A stretch of 64,000 bases of DNA. It comes from Acidimicrobiales bacterium (GTDB lineage Bacteria > Actinomycetota > Acidimicrobiia > Acidimicrobiales > DATDAH01). The position numbers were made by a program, and so were the translations under genes. Within the stretch, counting starts at the first letter, position 1. The number at the start of each line of letters is the position of its first letter. Shown in pieces: positions 33,131-42,120 of the stretch. Below the pieces are notes generated by a model. That model did no database searches, had not been told where the DNA came from, and was given only the letters and a program-made list of their open reading frames with translations. The stretch lies in NCBI GenBank assembly GCA_016794585.1, contig JAEUJM010000015.1:124001-188000 (forward strand), written 5' to 3'.

Positions 33131-34863
33131 TGACGACGCTGCGTGTGGCGCTGTGCCAGCTCAACCCGGTGGTCGGCGACCTCGAGGGCAACGCCGCCAA
33201 GGTGCTCGACGCCTTGGCGCAGGCCGAGGCCGAAGGCTGCCACCTCGCGGTGTACGGCGAGCTGGTGATCACCGGATACCCGCCGGAGGACCTGCTGCTC
33301 AAGCCGGGGTTCGTGGCCGACAACCGGGCCGCCCTCGACCGCGTCGCCGCCGAGACGGGTGACTGCGTCGCGCTGGTGGGCTTCGTGGACCAGGTGGCCG
33401 AGCAGGATCGGCCCGACGAGCCGGGCGAGCGGCCGCTCTACAACGCCGTGGCGGTGTGCGCCGGCGGCGAGGTCAGGGGCGTCTACCGCAAGCGACTGCT
33501 GCCCAACTACGCGGTGTTCGACGAGGAGCGCTACTTCGCTCCGGGCGACGACACCTTGGTGCTCTACGAGGTCGCCGGGGCCAAGGTCGGCGTCACCGTG
33601 TGCGAGGACGCATGGAGTGCCACCGGCCCCATCCCACGCCTCGCCGCCGGCGGCGCCGAGGTGATCGCCAACCTGAACGGTTCGCCCTACTACCGGGGCC
33701 GACTCGCCGAGCGCGAGACCATGCTGACCGGGCGCTCGGCCGGTGCCGACTGCCCCATCGTCTACGTGAACCAGGTGGGCGGCCAGGACGAGCTGATCTT
33801 CGACGGCGGATCGCTGGTGTTCGACGGCGCCGGCGCGATGGTCACGAGGGCACCGCAGTTCGTCGAGGAGGTGCGGGTCGTGGACCTCGACCTCGCCACC
33901 CGCACGGGCACGGAGCCGTTGGCGGTCGTCCCGGTCACCCCGGCCCCGGCCGGCCCGCCCGCGTCGCCCCGTCGGGCGCCCGCACCCGACGAGCCGGCGG
34001 GCCACGTCGAGGAGGTGTACCGCGCGCTCGTCCTCGGCACCCACGACTACGTCACCAAGAACGGCTTCGGCGACGTCGTCATCGGCCTCTCGGGCGGTGT
34101 GGACTCCTCCCTGGTCGCCGCGATCGCCGCCGACGCCCTCGGGCGCGACCGGGTGCACGGGGTGCTCATGCCGTCCCGCTTCTCCAGCGACCACTCGGTG
34201 AGCGATGCGGTCGGTCTCGCCGAGGCGCTGGGCATCGAGCACCGCACGATCCCCATCGAGGACGCCCACAAGGGCTTCGAGGCGATGCTGGCCGAGTCCT
34301 TCGACGGCCTCGCGCCCGACCTCACCGAGGAGAACCTCCAGTCCCGCATCCGGGGCACGGTGCTGATGGCCCTGTCCAACAAGTTCGGGTGGTTGGTGCT
34401 GTCCACCAGCAACAAGAGCGAGGCGGCGGTCGGCTACGCCACCCTCTACGGCGACACCGTGGGCGGCTACTCGGTCATCAAGGACGTGCCCAAGCTCCTC
34501 GTCTACGAGCTGTGCCGGTGGCGCAACGAGCAGGGCCGCTTCGACGGCTCGCCCGGTGCGGTGATCCCCGAGAACGTGCTGACGAAGCCACCGTCGGCGG
34601 AGCTGCGCCCGGACCAGCGCGACGACCAGAGCCTCCCGCCCTACGAGGTGCTGGTGCCCTTGCTCGAGGCCTACGTCGAGCAGGACCGCACCGCTGCGGA
34701 ACTGATCGCCGAGGGCTTCGACCCCGCGCTGGTGGCCAAGGTGTCCCGCCTCGTCGACCGGGCAGAGTACAAGCGGCGCCAGTCACCCCCCGGTCCACGG
34801 GTCACCCGCAAGGCCTTCGGCAAGGACCGGCGCCTCCCCATCACCAACCGCTACCAGGGCTGA
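33130..34863 (+). CDS. nadE: Glutamine-dependent NAD+ synthetase
   Basis: The product has 577 residues. The N-terminal half is a nitrilase-type glutaminase with the catalytic triad Glu44 ('AVYGELVITGYPPEDLLLKP'), Lys121 ('GVYRKRLLPNYAVFDEERYF') and Cys158 ('VGVTVCEDAWS'). The C-terminal half is the ammonia-using NAD synthetase with the P-loop 'IGLSGGVDSSLVAAIAADAL' (SGGVDSS at 321-327), 'LSTSNKSEAAVGYATLYGD' and 'VIPENVLTKPPSAELRPDQ'. It converts deamido-NAD to NAD using ATP and glutamine. This linked two-domain form is standard for bacteria that rely on glutamine. It is divergent from glnE, which makes both neighbours users or controllers of glutamine. The LuxR-type gene starts only 15 bases after its stop. 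Confidence 0.95.
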   Translation: MTTLRVALCQLNPVVGDLEGNAAKVLDALAQAEAEGCHLAVYGELVITGYPPEDLLLKPGFVADNRAALDRVAAETGDCVALVGFVDQVAEQDRPDEPGERPLYNAVAVCAGGEVRGVYRKRLLPNYAVFDEERYFAPGDDTLVLYEVAGAKVGVTVCEDAWSATGPIPRLAAGGAEVIANLNGSPYYRGRLAERETMLTGRSAGADCPIVYVNQVGGQDELIFDGGSLVFDGAGAMVTRAPQFVEEVRVVDLDLATRTGTEPLAVVPVTPAPAGPPASPRRAPAPDEPAGHVEEVYRALVLGTHDYVTKNGFGDVVIGLSGGVDSSLVAAIAADALGRDRVHGVLMPSRFSSDHSVSDAVGLAEALGIEHRTIPIEDAHKGFEAMLAESFDGLAPDLTEENLQSRIRGTVLMALSNKFGWLVLSTSNKSEAAVGYATLYGDTVGGYSVIKDVPKLLVYELCRWRNEQGRFDGSPGAVIPENVLTKPPSAELRPDQRDDQSLPPYEVLVPLLEAYVEQDRTAAELIAEGFDPALVAKVSRLVDRAEYKRRQSPPGPRVTRKAFGKDRRLPITNRYQG

Positions 34864-34878
34864 GACCCCGCACGACGC

Positions 34879-37485
34879 GTGACGGCGACCGTGGCGGTGG
34901 CGGGGACGACTGCTGGGCGGTTCCTCGGACGGGACGCCGAGCTGATCGCCCTTGTCCGGGCGGTCCGGGCCGGACGCCCGGTGCTGGTGGTCGGGCACTC
35001 GGGCACAGGGCGCCACCGCCTGGTGGTCGAGGCCGGACGCCGCCTCGGGCCGACGAGGCTCCGCACGGTGCGCGGCACCTCCGGGTCCGCTCCGCTGCTC
35101 GACCTTCGACCGCTCATCGGTGCCGCGGGCCTCGACGAGGCGTGGGCGGCCGTCGATCGGGCCCTGCCCGGGGACGCCATCGTGGTCGTCGACGAGCCGG
35201 GTGCGCTCGACCCCTCCAGCGCCGCGATCCTGCGCCAGATCGGCGAGGCCGGTCGAGCCTCGCTGGTGGGGGTGACGGCGTCGCCGAGCGGTGCGCTCGG
35301 CGTGCTCGACGGCTACTTCGGCGGTCCCGACGCCGAGACGCTCCGCCTCGGGCCGTTGCCGGAGGACGTGCTCCTCGATCTCCTGGCGGGGTGGGTCGAC
35401 CCACCGCTGGACCGTCGGTCGGCGCTCCACCTCACTCGTCTCAGCGAGGGCCTCCCCGGCTTCCTCGCGGACCTCGTGCGGGCTGCTTCGGACGAAGGGG
35501 CGCTGGTGGACGCGGACGGGGTCTGCCGGATCCCAGGGCTCCCGCCGCTCGGACGCCGCCTGGCCCGGCACGTGGACGCCCGCGTGGCACCGCACGGGGC
35601 CGCCGGGCGGTCCGTGCTGGAGGTGCTCCACGTCGCCGAGCAGTTGCCGGTGACGGTCGCAGAGCAGCTCGCAGGCATCGCGCTCTTGGCCGCGATGGAG
35701 GCCGACGGGCTGTTGGAGGTGCCGGCCAGCGCCACCGCAGGCGCCTGGGTCCGGGTGGCCTCGCCGCTGGTGGAGGCCTGGCTCGACGGACGCATGGGGG
35801 TGCTCGGTCGTCGCGCCGCCGCGTCCAGGCTTGCCGAGCTCGACCCTCCACCGGCCGGCGCCGGCGACGAGGCGGGCGAGGAGCTGCGGCTGCTGTGGGC
35901 GGTGCGTGCCGGCCGACCGGTCGACCCTGCCCAGGCGACCCGGTGTGCACAGCAGGCCGTGGCCGCCGGCCGCGTCGAGCGGGGGGCCGAGCTCGCGGTC
36001 GCGGCGTACGCCCTGGCCCCGGACGCGCACACCGCCGTGGTGGCGTCGTGGAACCTCGACCGCCTCGGTGAGCACGAGCAGGCCATGGCGTTGCTGGAAC
36101 GCGCCGCGAGCGTGGTGACCGACGACTGGGACCGGGCGTGGGTGGCGAAGCGCGCTGCCGAGGAGCGCTGGTGGTGGTCGAACGACACGGTGGCGGCCCG
36201 CGCGCTGGCCGACCCGGGCGCGCATCCGCCGGGGGCAGGACGCGATCTGCTCGTCGCACAGAACGCGATGTTCGACCTGCTCGACGGTCGTGTGGCCGAG
36301 GCCCGGGCCCGGGCGGAGGTGCTGACGGCCCACGAGCACCCCGAGGTGCGTTCGGTCGCGACGATGGTCGAAGCCCTCGGGGCGGCGCTGGCCGATCACG
36401 GCGACGACGCGCTCGCGATCGCCGAGGCCGCCCGGGCCGAGGTCGCCGCGACCGACGATCCCCGCCCGCCGGGTGACTTCCACGTCATCGCCGGCCTCGT
36501 CGCCCTCACCCTGGACGGCCGCTTCGACGACGCCGCGGCCGTCGCCGAGCTCGTCGCCGCCGGCGCCGGCCCCGGCAACGTCGAGGGACAGGGTTGGGCG
36601 GCGATGCTCGCGGCGTTCGTGGACCTCGGACGCGGTCGGCTGACGACCGCCACGGAGGGCTTCGGCGCCGCCGAGGTCGCGTTCCGGGATTGCGGCCTCC
36701 CCGGCCTCGCCCGTTGGTGCGTCACCGGACAGGCCTTGGCGAACCTCGCAAGGGGCGACGACGACGGGGCGGCCGGCGCCCTGGCGCGACTCGACACGTG
36801 GCCCGGTGACGGGTTCGCCCTCTTCGAGCCCTTGGCCGAGGTGGCCCGGGCCTGGCTCCTGGTGCGATCCGGCGCGCCGGACCGGGCGAGGGCGGCCGCC
36901 GGCGCCGCGGTGACCCGCGCCGCCGAGCACGGCTCGTGGGCCCTACTGGGTCAGGTCGCGCACGACCTGGCCCGGTTGGGGCTCCAGGACGACGCCCAGC
37001 GGGCTGCAGCTGCCTCTCGCGGGGAGGGCGCCCTGACGCGGCTGCGCCTCTCCGCGGTGGCGGCGCTCGCCGCCTCGGACGACGAGGCACTCCGGGTGGC
37101 GGGCGAGGGCCTCGCCGGACGGGGCGCCCTGCTCGCTGCGGCGGAGTGCTTCGTTCGTGCGTCGGCGGTCGCCGAGACCGCCGGCGATGCTCGGGCCGCG
37201 GCGGGCGACGCCACCCGAGCGGCGGACCTGCTCGTGTCCTGTCCCGAGGCCCGGACGCCGCTGCTGGACAGCGCCGCGGTCCGCGGCCTCTCCGACCGGG
37301 AGCTCGAGGCCGCCCGCCTGGCCCGGTCGGGCTGGAGCAACCGCCGCATCGCCGAGGAGCTCGGGCTCTCGTACCGCACGGTCGAGAACCACCTCTACCG
37401 GGCCTTCGCCAAGCTGGGCATCGGCGGGCGCGACGAGCTCGCCGGCGTGCTCGACCCTCCCGGGGCGGCGTCCGAACCCACCTGA
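34879..37485 (+). CDS. LuxR-family ATPase regulator (LAL-like) with degenerate Walker A
   Basis: The product has 868 residues from the GTG at 34879. The layout resembles large LAL regulators: an N-terminal AAA/NACHT-like region ('RFLGRDAELIALVRAVRAGR', 'PVLVVGHSGTGRHRLVVEAG'), a long helical repeat-like middle, and a C-terminal LuxR helix-turn-helix ('LSDRELEAARLARSGWSNRR', 'IAEELGLSYRTVENHLYRAF'). The P-loop position reads G-H-S-G-T-G-R45-H46, so the essential Lys and Ser/Thr of GxxxxGK[ST] are replaced by Arg and His. The Walker B-like 'DAIVVVDEPGALDP' is kept. ATP hydrolysis is therefore doubtful. Many Ala/Arg/Glu repeats in the middle ('RARAEVLTAHEHPEVRSVAT') look like TPRs. It sits 15 bases after nadE, possibly in the same transcript. 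Confidence 0.8.
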   Translation: MTATVAVAGTTAGRFLGRDAELIALVRAVRAGRPVLVVGHSGTGRHRLVVEAGRRLGPTRLRTVRGTSGSAPLLDLRPLIGAAGLDEAWAAVDRALPGDAIVVVDEPGALDPSSAAILRQIGEAGRASLVGVTASPSGALGVLDGYFGGPDAETLRLGPLPEDVLLDLLAGWVDPPLDRRSALHLTRLSEGLPGFLADLVRAASDEGALVDADGVCRIPGLPPLGRRLARHVDARVAPHGAAGRSVLEVLHVAEQLPVTVAEQLAGIALLAAMEADGLLEVPASATAGAWVRVASPLVEAWLDGRMGVLGRRAAASRLAELDPPPAGAGDEAGEELRLLWAVRAGRPVDPAQATRCAQQAVAAGRVERGAELAVAAYALAPDAHTAVVASWNLDRLGEHEQAMALLERAASVVTDDWDRAWVAKRAAEERWWWSNDTVAARALADPGAHPPGAGRDLLVAQNAMFDLLDGRVAEARARAEVLTAHEHPEVRSVATMVEALGAALADHGDDALAIAEAARAEVAATDDPRPPGDFHVIAGLVALTLDGRFDDAAAVAELVAAGAGPGNVEGQGWAAMLAAFVDLGRGRLTTATEGFGAAEVAFRDCGLPGLARWCVTGQALANLARGDDDGAAGALARLDTWPGDGFALFEPLAEVARAWLLVRSGAPDRARAAAGAAVTRAAEHGSWALLGQVAHDLARLGLQDDAQRAAAASRGEGALTRLRLSAVAALAASDDEALRVAGEGLAGRGALLAAAECFVRASAVAETAGDARAAAGDATRAADLLVSCPEARTPLLDSAAVRGLSDRELEAARLARSGWSNRRIAEELGLSYRTVENHLYRAFAKLGIGGRDELAGVLDPPGAASEPT

Positions 37486-37550
37486 GTGGCCGTGGCGCTC
37501 CGTGAATTGAGTGGTGAGCACTCAATACCCCGGCGGATCGGTGCGGTCCC

Positions 37551-38081
37551 ATGGGTCGCATGATCAGACGAGCGTTCAGCAGTGGAAGGTATGCGGCCGT
37601 GGCGAGCACTCTGGCCCTGGTGGTTGCCCTGAGCGGCTCGGCCTACGCCGCCAACAGCGTGCGCAGCACCGACATCGTGGACGGCCAGGTGAAGTCGAGC
37701 GACCTCAAGGACGGCGGCGTGCGGAGCGTCGACCTCCGGGACGAGTCGGTCACCGGCGCGGACATCTTCGACAAGAGCATCGAGACCACCGACCACAGCT
37801 TCGGGTCCCTCGGTCGGTCGCCCCGGATCTTCGCCTACGTGCTCGGCGACGGGACGATCCAGGCCGGCCAGGGCGTCACCGTGACCCGCCAGGCCGACGG
37901 TTTCTACAACGTCACCTTCAGCTCGGACGTGAGCTCGTGCGCGGTCACGGTCACCGCGGAGTCGGGCCCCGCCTCGGTGGCGCACTTCCTGCGGACGTCG
38001 GGTACGACCATCAACGTCCAGACCCAGAGCCTCGCGGGCACCATTGGCGACCGGGTCTGGAACCTCGTCACGGTCTGCTGA
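37551..38081 (+). CDS. Small secreted repeat protein of unknown function
   Basis: The product has 176 residues from the ATG at 37551; a second ATG at 37560 gives 'MIRRAFSSGRY'. The signal peptide is 'YAAVASTLALVVALSGSAYA' with likely cleavage before 'ANSV'. Right after it come short repeated units: 'STDIVDGQVKSSDLKDGGVR', then 'SVDLRDESVTGADIFDKS'. This roughly 10-residue pattern (.v.s.Dl.d..v) recurs in many actinobacterial exported proteins whose function is not known. The C-terminal half ('VLGDGTIQAGQGVTVTRQAD') is a compact beta-type domain with two Cys (one near the middle and the last residue) that could form a disulfide. It stands alone between the LuxR gene and an RTX gene. Confidence 0.75.
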   Translation: MGRMIRRAFSSGRYAAVASTLALVVALSGSAYAANSVRSTDIVDGQVKSSDLKDGGVRSVDLRDESVTGADIFDKSIETTDHSFGSLGRSPRIFAYVLGDGTIQAGQGVTVTRQADGFYNVTFSSDVSSCAVTVTAESGPASVAHFLRTSGTTINVQTQSLAGTIGDRVWNLVTVC

Positions 38082-38208
38082 CGGGACCGGTACCCGCTTC
38101 CTCGGTCCTCGGGGCGACGGCCCGCGGTGGTGCTCGTCGTCGCCCCACCCGAGCACGGCCCCGGGCGTTGTCGTAGCGTTGAGGCACCCCAGGGGACGGA
38201 GGGCGATC

Positions 38209-39465
38209 ATGAGGATCCGCAACGTCGTAGCCGCGATCGCGATCGGGATGGCGGCCGTCGCGGCCTCACCCCCGCCGGCGGAGGCGGCCACGCCGCCGAG
38301 CCCGGCGTGTCCCGCCGATGCTCCCACCATCCGGGGGTCGGGCTTCATCGTGGGCACGTCGGGGAGGGACGTCATCTGGGGGAGCGCCGGGCCGGACGTG
38401 ATCGACGCCCGAGGCGGTTGGGACATCGTGTGCGGCGGGGGTGGCGCCGACGCGATCCTCGGGGGGAGCGGTTCGGACTGGCTCCTGGGCGGCGCCGGTC
38501 CCGACACCATCGACGGGGACTACGGCGACGACTCGATCGTCGGTGAGGGTGGCGCCGACGACCTGACCGGTGACCTCGGCTTCAACCAGTTCGACGGTGG
38601 CGCCGGCGCGGACGAGATCCACGGCGGGGACGTGGAAGACCGCATCTTCGGGGGCTCCGGCGCCGACGAGATGTACGGCAACGGCGGTGCCGACTTCATG
38701 GACGGCGATGCCGGCAACGACTCGGTCCTCGGGGGTGCCGGCGACGACTCACAGGTCGCCGGGGACCAGGGCGACGACTTCGTCAGCGGCGGGGGCGGGC
38801 GCAACAACGTGTGGGGCGGCGACGACGACGACGTCCTCGTCGGTGGCTCGGGGGACGAGAACCTCTACGGCGAGGTGGGCAACGACACCGTGTCGGGCAG
38901 CGGCGGCAACGACGTCATCTGGGGCGGCGGGGGTACCGGGGCCGACACCCTCAACGGCGGGAACGGAAACGACACGATCTACGGCGAGGCGGGCGACGAC
39001 ACCCTCACCGGTGGAACGGGCATCGATCCGCTCCACGGCGGGGCGGGCACCCAGGACGTCTGCGACCCGGGTTCGGGGGCCGATCCCACCCCGACCGAGT
39101 GCGAGGCCGTCGCCGCCGAGGGGTTGCTGCGGTTCGTGCTGCGCTGGACGACCCAGGTCGACATGGACCTCTGGGTGACCGAGACGGGTGGGAACCGCAT
39201 CTGGTACCAGAACCCGTCGTCACCCACCGGCGGCCAGCTGGACGTCGATGTCCAGTGCAGTGGAAACGGGGGGCTCGAGAACATCGTGTGGACGTCCGGC
39301 GACCAACCCGTCGACGGGACCTATCAGTACAAGGTCCACGAGTTCCAGCAGTGCGGCGACGGGCCGGCCTCGTGGTTCCTCGAGGTCTGGGTGGGGAGCA
39401 CGCGCGTCCGATCGGAGTCGGGCACGGGCACACAGAGCCTCCGGACCATCTCGGTCAACGTCTGA
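38209..39465 (+). CDS. Secreted RTX-repeat protein with DUF2135-like C-terminal domain
   Basis: The product has 418 residues from the ATG at 38209, with ACGGAGGG upstream as ribosome site and TAGCGT near 38174 as a plausible -10. The signal peptide is 'VVAAIAIGMAAVAASPPPAE'. About 25 glycine-aspartate nonapeptides fill residues 45-300 ('GSSGSDWLLGGAGPDTI'-type units such as 'GSGADEMYGNGGADFMDGDA'), a calcium-binding beta roll. The last 110 residues ('LRFVLRWTTQVDMDLWVTET', 'GGNRIWYQNPSSPTGGQLDV', 'PVDGTYQYKVHEFQQCG') resemble the DUF2135/YfaP-like beta domain that often contains 'DvDL.v.dP.G....y....s..gG.ld.D'. It has no anchor and is probably released or bound to polymer. Confidence 0.85.
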   Translation: MRIRNVVAAIAIGMAAVAASPPPAEAATPPSPACPADAPTIRGSGFIVGTSGRDVIWGSAGPDVIDARGGWDIVCGGGGADAILGGSGSDWLLGGAGPDTIDGDYGDDSIVGEGGADDLTGDLGFNQFDGGAGADEIHGGDVEDRIFGGSGADEMYGNGGADFMDGDAGNDSVLGGAGDDSQVAGDQGDDFVSGGGGRNNVWGGDDDDVLVGGSGDENLYGEVGNDTVSGSGGNDVIWGGGGTGADTLNGGNGNDTIYGEAGDDTLTGGTGIDPLHGGAGTQDVCDPGSGADPTPTECEAVAAEGLLRFVLRWTTQVDMDLWVTETGGNRIWYQNPSSPTGGQLDVDVQCSGNGGLENIVWTSGDQPVDGTYQYKVHEFQQCGDGPASWFLEVWVGSTRVRSESGTGTQSLRTISVNV

Positions 39466-39501
39466 GCGCCGAGCCGGTCAGATCTCGTCCGGTCCGCCGG
39501 C

Positions 39502-40281
39502 TCACGCCGGCTTGTGGGCAACCCAGAGGTCCTCGGCGGGCCACTGGTCGGCCCACTCGGCGGTGACGATCTCGTACTCCGCGTGGGTGGCGGCGCCGGC
39601 GGGTGGGTGGAGCTCGTGGAGGGCGTCGACCACGAGGCCGGCGGCGACGAGCACGCGGATCCACTCGCCGTGGCCCGGGTGGTGCTCGGTGCCGCCGCCG
39701 GGCCAGGTGACGGGGGACAGCGCCCGCTGCGGTCGCTGGAGCCGGTCCGTGGCGTAGCCCTCGTCCTCGGGGACGCAGAGCGCGGCGAGCACGCTGTTGG
39801 TGAGGAAGACCAGGCGGCCACCGGGGCGCAGCAGCCGGGCCGCTTCGCCCACCCAGGCGGAGGGCGCACACCAGGGGGCGGCGCCGTACTCGCTGATGAC
39901 CAGGTCGAAGGCCCCGCTGCGTAGGGGCACGACGGCGGCGTCCGCCTCGACCAGGGGGAAGACCAGGCGATGGTCGCGCTGGCACCGGGCGGCGGTCGCC
40001 AACTGGTGGCGGCTCAGGTCGACCGCGACGGGGTGGGCTCCGGCACGCGCCAGCCACGCCGAGAGGTAGGCGGTGCCGCAGCCCAACTCGGCGATGGTGA
40101 GCCCCTCCAGGTCGCCGAGGAGCCCGAGCGTCGCCTCGGGGATGCGGAACAGGCCCCAGCTGATCGAGTCGTGCGCCCACAGCGCCGCCGCCCCCGGGTC
40201 GGTGACGTCGGCGTTCACGGCCGCCCACACGTCCCGGTTGCGGGCGGTGGTGTCCTCGTCGCGACCGACCGGTGGTTCCAC
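39502..40281 (-). CDS. Class I SAM-dependent methyltransferase
   Basis: The product has 259 residues from a GTG at 40281. The Rossmann SAM fold is plain: 'LTIAELGCGTAYLSAWLARA' (motif I), 'GAHPVAVDLSRHQLATAARC' (acidic end of beta 2), 'FPLVEADAAVVPLRSGAFDL' (motif II and the post I Asp), 'VISEYGAAPWC' and 'RLLRPGGRLVFLTNSVLAAL' (motif III). The N-terminus 'TARNRDVWAAVNADVTDPGA' and 'HDSISWGLFRIPEA' resemble the Methyltransf_11/25 group of small-molecule methylases. The C-terminal part ('GGGTEHHPGHGEWIRVLVAA', 'TAEWADQWPAEDLWVAHKPA') should hold the substrate, which I cannot predict. It converges with the RTX gene and is divergent from the lipase-like gene. Confidence 0.88.
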   Translation of the reverse strand: MEPPVGRDEDTTARNRDVWAAVNADVTDPGAAALWAHDSISWGLFRIPEATLGLLGDLEGLTIAELGCGTAYLSAWLARAGAHPVAVDLSRHQLATAARCQRDHRLVFPLVEADAAVVPLRSGAFDLVISEYGAAPWCAPSAWVGEAARLLRPGGRLVFLTNSVLAALCVPEDEGYATDRLQRPQRALSPVTWPGGGTEHHPGHGEWIRVLVAAGLVVDALHELHPPAGAATHAEYEIVTAEWADQWPAEDLWVAHKPA

Positions 40282-40392
40282 GGGCCCGTGTCTACCTGCT
40301 CCGTCCTGCTCGTCCTGCTCGTCCCGCTCCCCGGGAGCGTCGCGGGGACGCGGGGTACGCTCCGGGCCGAGCCGACGGGGGGAGGTCTCGCC

Positions 40393-41922
40393 ATGGACAG
40401 GCAGCGGTTCCGGCTGTCACCCCAGGCCCGATCGGCCGTCGTGCTGGGCGCCGGTTGGGTGATGGGTGTCGCACTGGTCTTCGCCATCGCGTTCGCCGTG
40501 GCGCCCTTCGAAGCCAGCGCCTCGGTCGTGTGGGCGGGGGTGGCCCTCGGTGCGCTGGTCCACGCCACGCTGGCCGCGCTCCTCGTCCGTTGGGGGTTCG
40601 AGCTCGGGCTCTGGCGGGTGGTGACGCCGTGGCGCCGTGTCGTGGCCGTCGCGGTGGTCGCCGTGGCCGGCCTCGCGTCGTTGGGCGTGCACGAGTTGGA
40701 CGGTCGGATCCTCGCCGAGCTCACCGGGGGCCAGGCCTCGGCGTACCGATGGGGGGTCGCCCTCGGGCTGGTGCTGGGCGCCGGCTTCGAGGCCGGTTAC
40801 CTGATCCGGTGGGTGTGGCGGGTCGACGCCGGCGGTCCCGCGACGCCCGGTCGGTGGGACGCCCTCGTCCCGCTGACCGGAGGCATCGGCGTCGGCGTGC
40901 TCGCCGCCGCCCTGTTCTTCGCCGGCGGGGCGGTGTGGCGCAACGAGCGCCTCGACCGCTTCGAGGCCGAGATCCCGGTGATCGAGGGCATCGACGGGGT
41001 GTACTTCGCGTTCGGGGACTCCTACTCGGCCGGCGAGGGCCTGCCGCCGTTCGACCGCTGGACGGCCAAGGTCGCCGCCGACGGGTCCAACCGGTGCCAC
41101 CGCTCCTCCCGGGGCTATCCCCGGTTGCTGCGCTTCGCCGAGCCGCAGCCGCCGCAGGTGTTCACCGCCTGTTCGGGGGCGGTCATCGCCGATCTCCACC
41201 GCGGCCACACCCAGCCGGGGGCCGATGCCGAGACCTTCGTGGCGCCGCAGGCGGACGGCGAGGTCCACCCGGAGGCCGGCCTCGTCACCGTGACCATCGG
41301 CGGCAACGACATGCAGTTCGCCGAGATGGTGACCTTCTGCATCATCCACTCGCACTGCATGCAGGACACGTTCGGCCACGGCATCACCGGCGGCGGCCGC
41401 TTCATCCGCTATCCCGAGCCGCAGCCGCTGGGTTCCTGGATCACCGAGACGATGGACCGTGTCTCGCGGGCGCACCGAGTGCTGTTCCGGCGTCTCCGCG
41501 CCGAGTACCCGCGAGCCCGGATCGTCGTCATCGGGTACCCGTACCTGTTTCCGGGCGGCTCGGCGGGATCCGTGCCGAACGACTGCGTCAGCGTGCTGCG
41601 CCGCGTCGGCGAAGACGAGCGCGAGGCGGTGCGGGCCCACACGGACCGGTTCAACGACCTCATCCACCGCAGGGCCGTGTCCGCGGGACTCGAGTTCCTC
41701 TCGCCGGTCGAGCTCTGGGACGGTCACGAGCCGTGCGGCGACGCCGGCCAGTTCACCAACTCGGTCAAGCCCATCGGGGGCGACGGATCCTTCCATCCGA
41801 GCCGCAGCGGTCAGCAGGCCTTGGCACAGCTCGTCTCGTGCTACCTCGTCTCCCACCCCGAGCCGCCGGCGGGCGGGCCGGTCCCCGGCTCACCCGAGGC
41901 GCCCGTCGAGTGCCCGTCATGA
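40393..41922 (+). CDS. Membrane-anchored SGNH/GDSL hydrolase
   Basis: The product has 509 residues from an ATG preceded by GGGGGGAGG. Five transmembrane helices are predicted by eye at about residues 13-38, 45-65, 83-99, 121-141 and 157-181, so the C-terminal domain should face outside. The catalytic domain begins with block I 'YFAFGDSYSAGEGLPPF' (nucleophile Ser210), continues with 'GSNRCHRSSRGYPRLLRFAE', 'FTACSGAVI' and 'VTVTIGGNDMQFAEMVTFCI' (block III Asn), and ends with 'GDGSFHPSRSGQQALAQLVS' (block V Asp/His). Paired Cys residues suggest disulfides. Relatives are secreted esterases or lipases of actinobacteria, usually without the five-helix anchor. The lipid or sugar-ester substrate is unknown. 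Confidence 0.88.
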   Translation: MDRQRFRLSPQARSAVVLGAGWVMGVALVFAIAFAVAPFEASASVVWAGVALGALVHATLAALLVRWGFELGLWRVVTPWRRVVAVAVVAVAGLASLGVHELDGRILAELTGGQASAYRWGVALGLVLGAGFEAGYLIRWVWRVDAGGPATPGRWDALVPLTGGIGVGVLAAALFFAGGAVWRNERLDRFEAEIPVIEGIDGVYFAFGDSYSAGEGLPPFDRWTAKVAADGSNRCHRSSRGYPRLLRFAEPQPPQVFTACSGAVIADLHRGHTQPGADAETFVAPQADGEVHPEAGLVTVTIGGNDMQFAEMVTFCIIHSHCMQDTFGHGITGGGRFIRYPEPQPLGSWITETMDRVSRAHRVLFRRLRAEYPRARIVVIGYPYLFPGGSAGSVPNDCVSVLRRVGEDEREAVRAHTDRFNDLIHRRAVSAGLEFLSPVELWDGHEPCGDAGQFTNSVKPIGGDGSFHPSRSGQQALAQLVSCYLVSHPEPPAGGPVPGSPEAPVECPS

Positions 41923-42120
41923 GCTGCGCGGTCGCTCGGGGAAGCGGTGGACGGCGTCGTGTCCGGGCCGATCCGGGTCTGCCGGGGTAGGGGGAGCCCA
42001 TGCGCTGTGACCGATTGGTGACATACAGACAAGCAACGACATGTTGTCAACCAGCGGAGATACGCTTGGGGTCCTCCGCTCCCCGGGCCGACACGGGAGG
42101 CGCCGACTGCCGAGGCTGCG

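Noticed and set aside
42001-42120. Possible promoter (TTGTCA with TACGCT) ahead of the PAS-GAF-PP2C gene
   Set aside because: The spacing between the two hexamers is only about 11 bases, and other pairings were equally weak.
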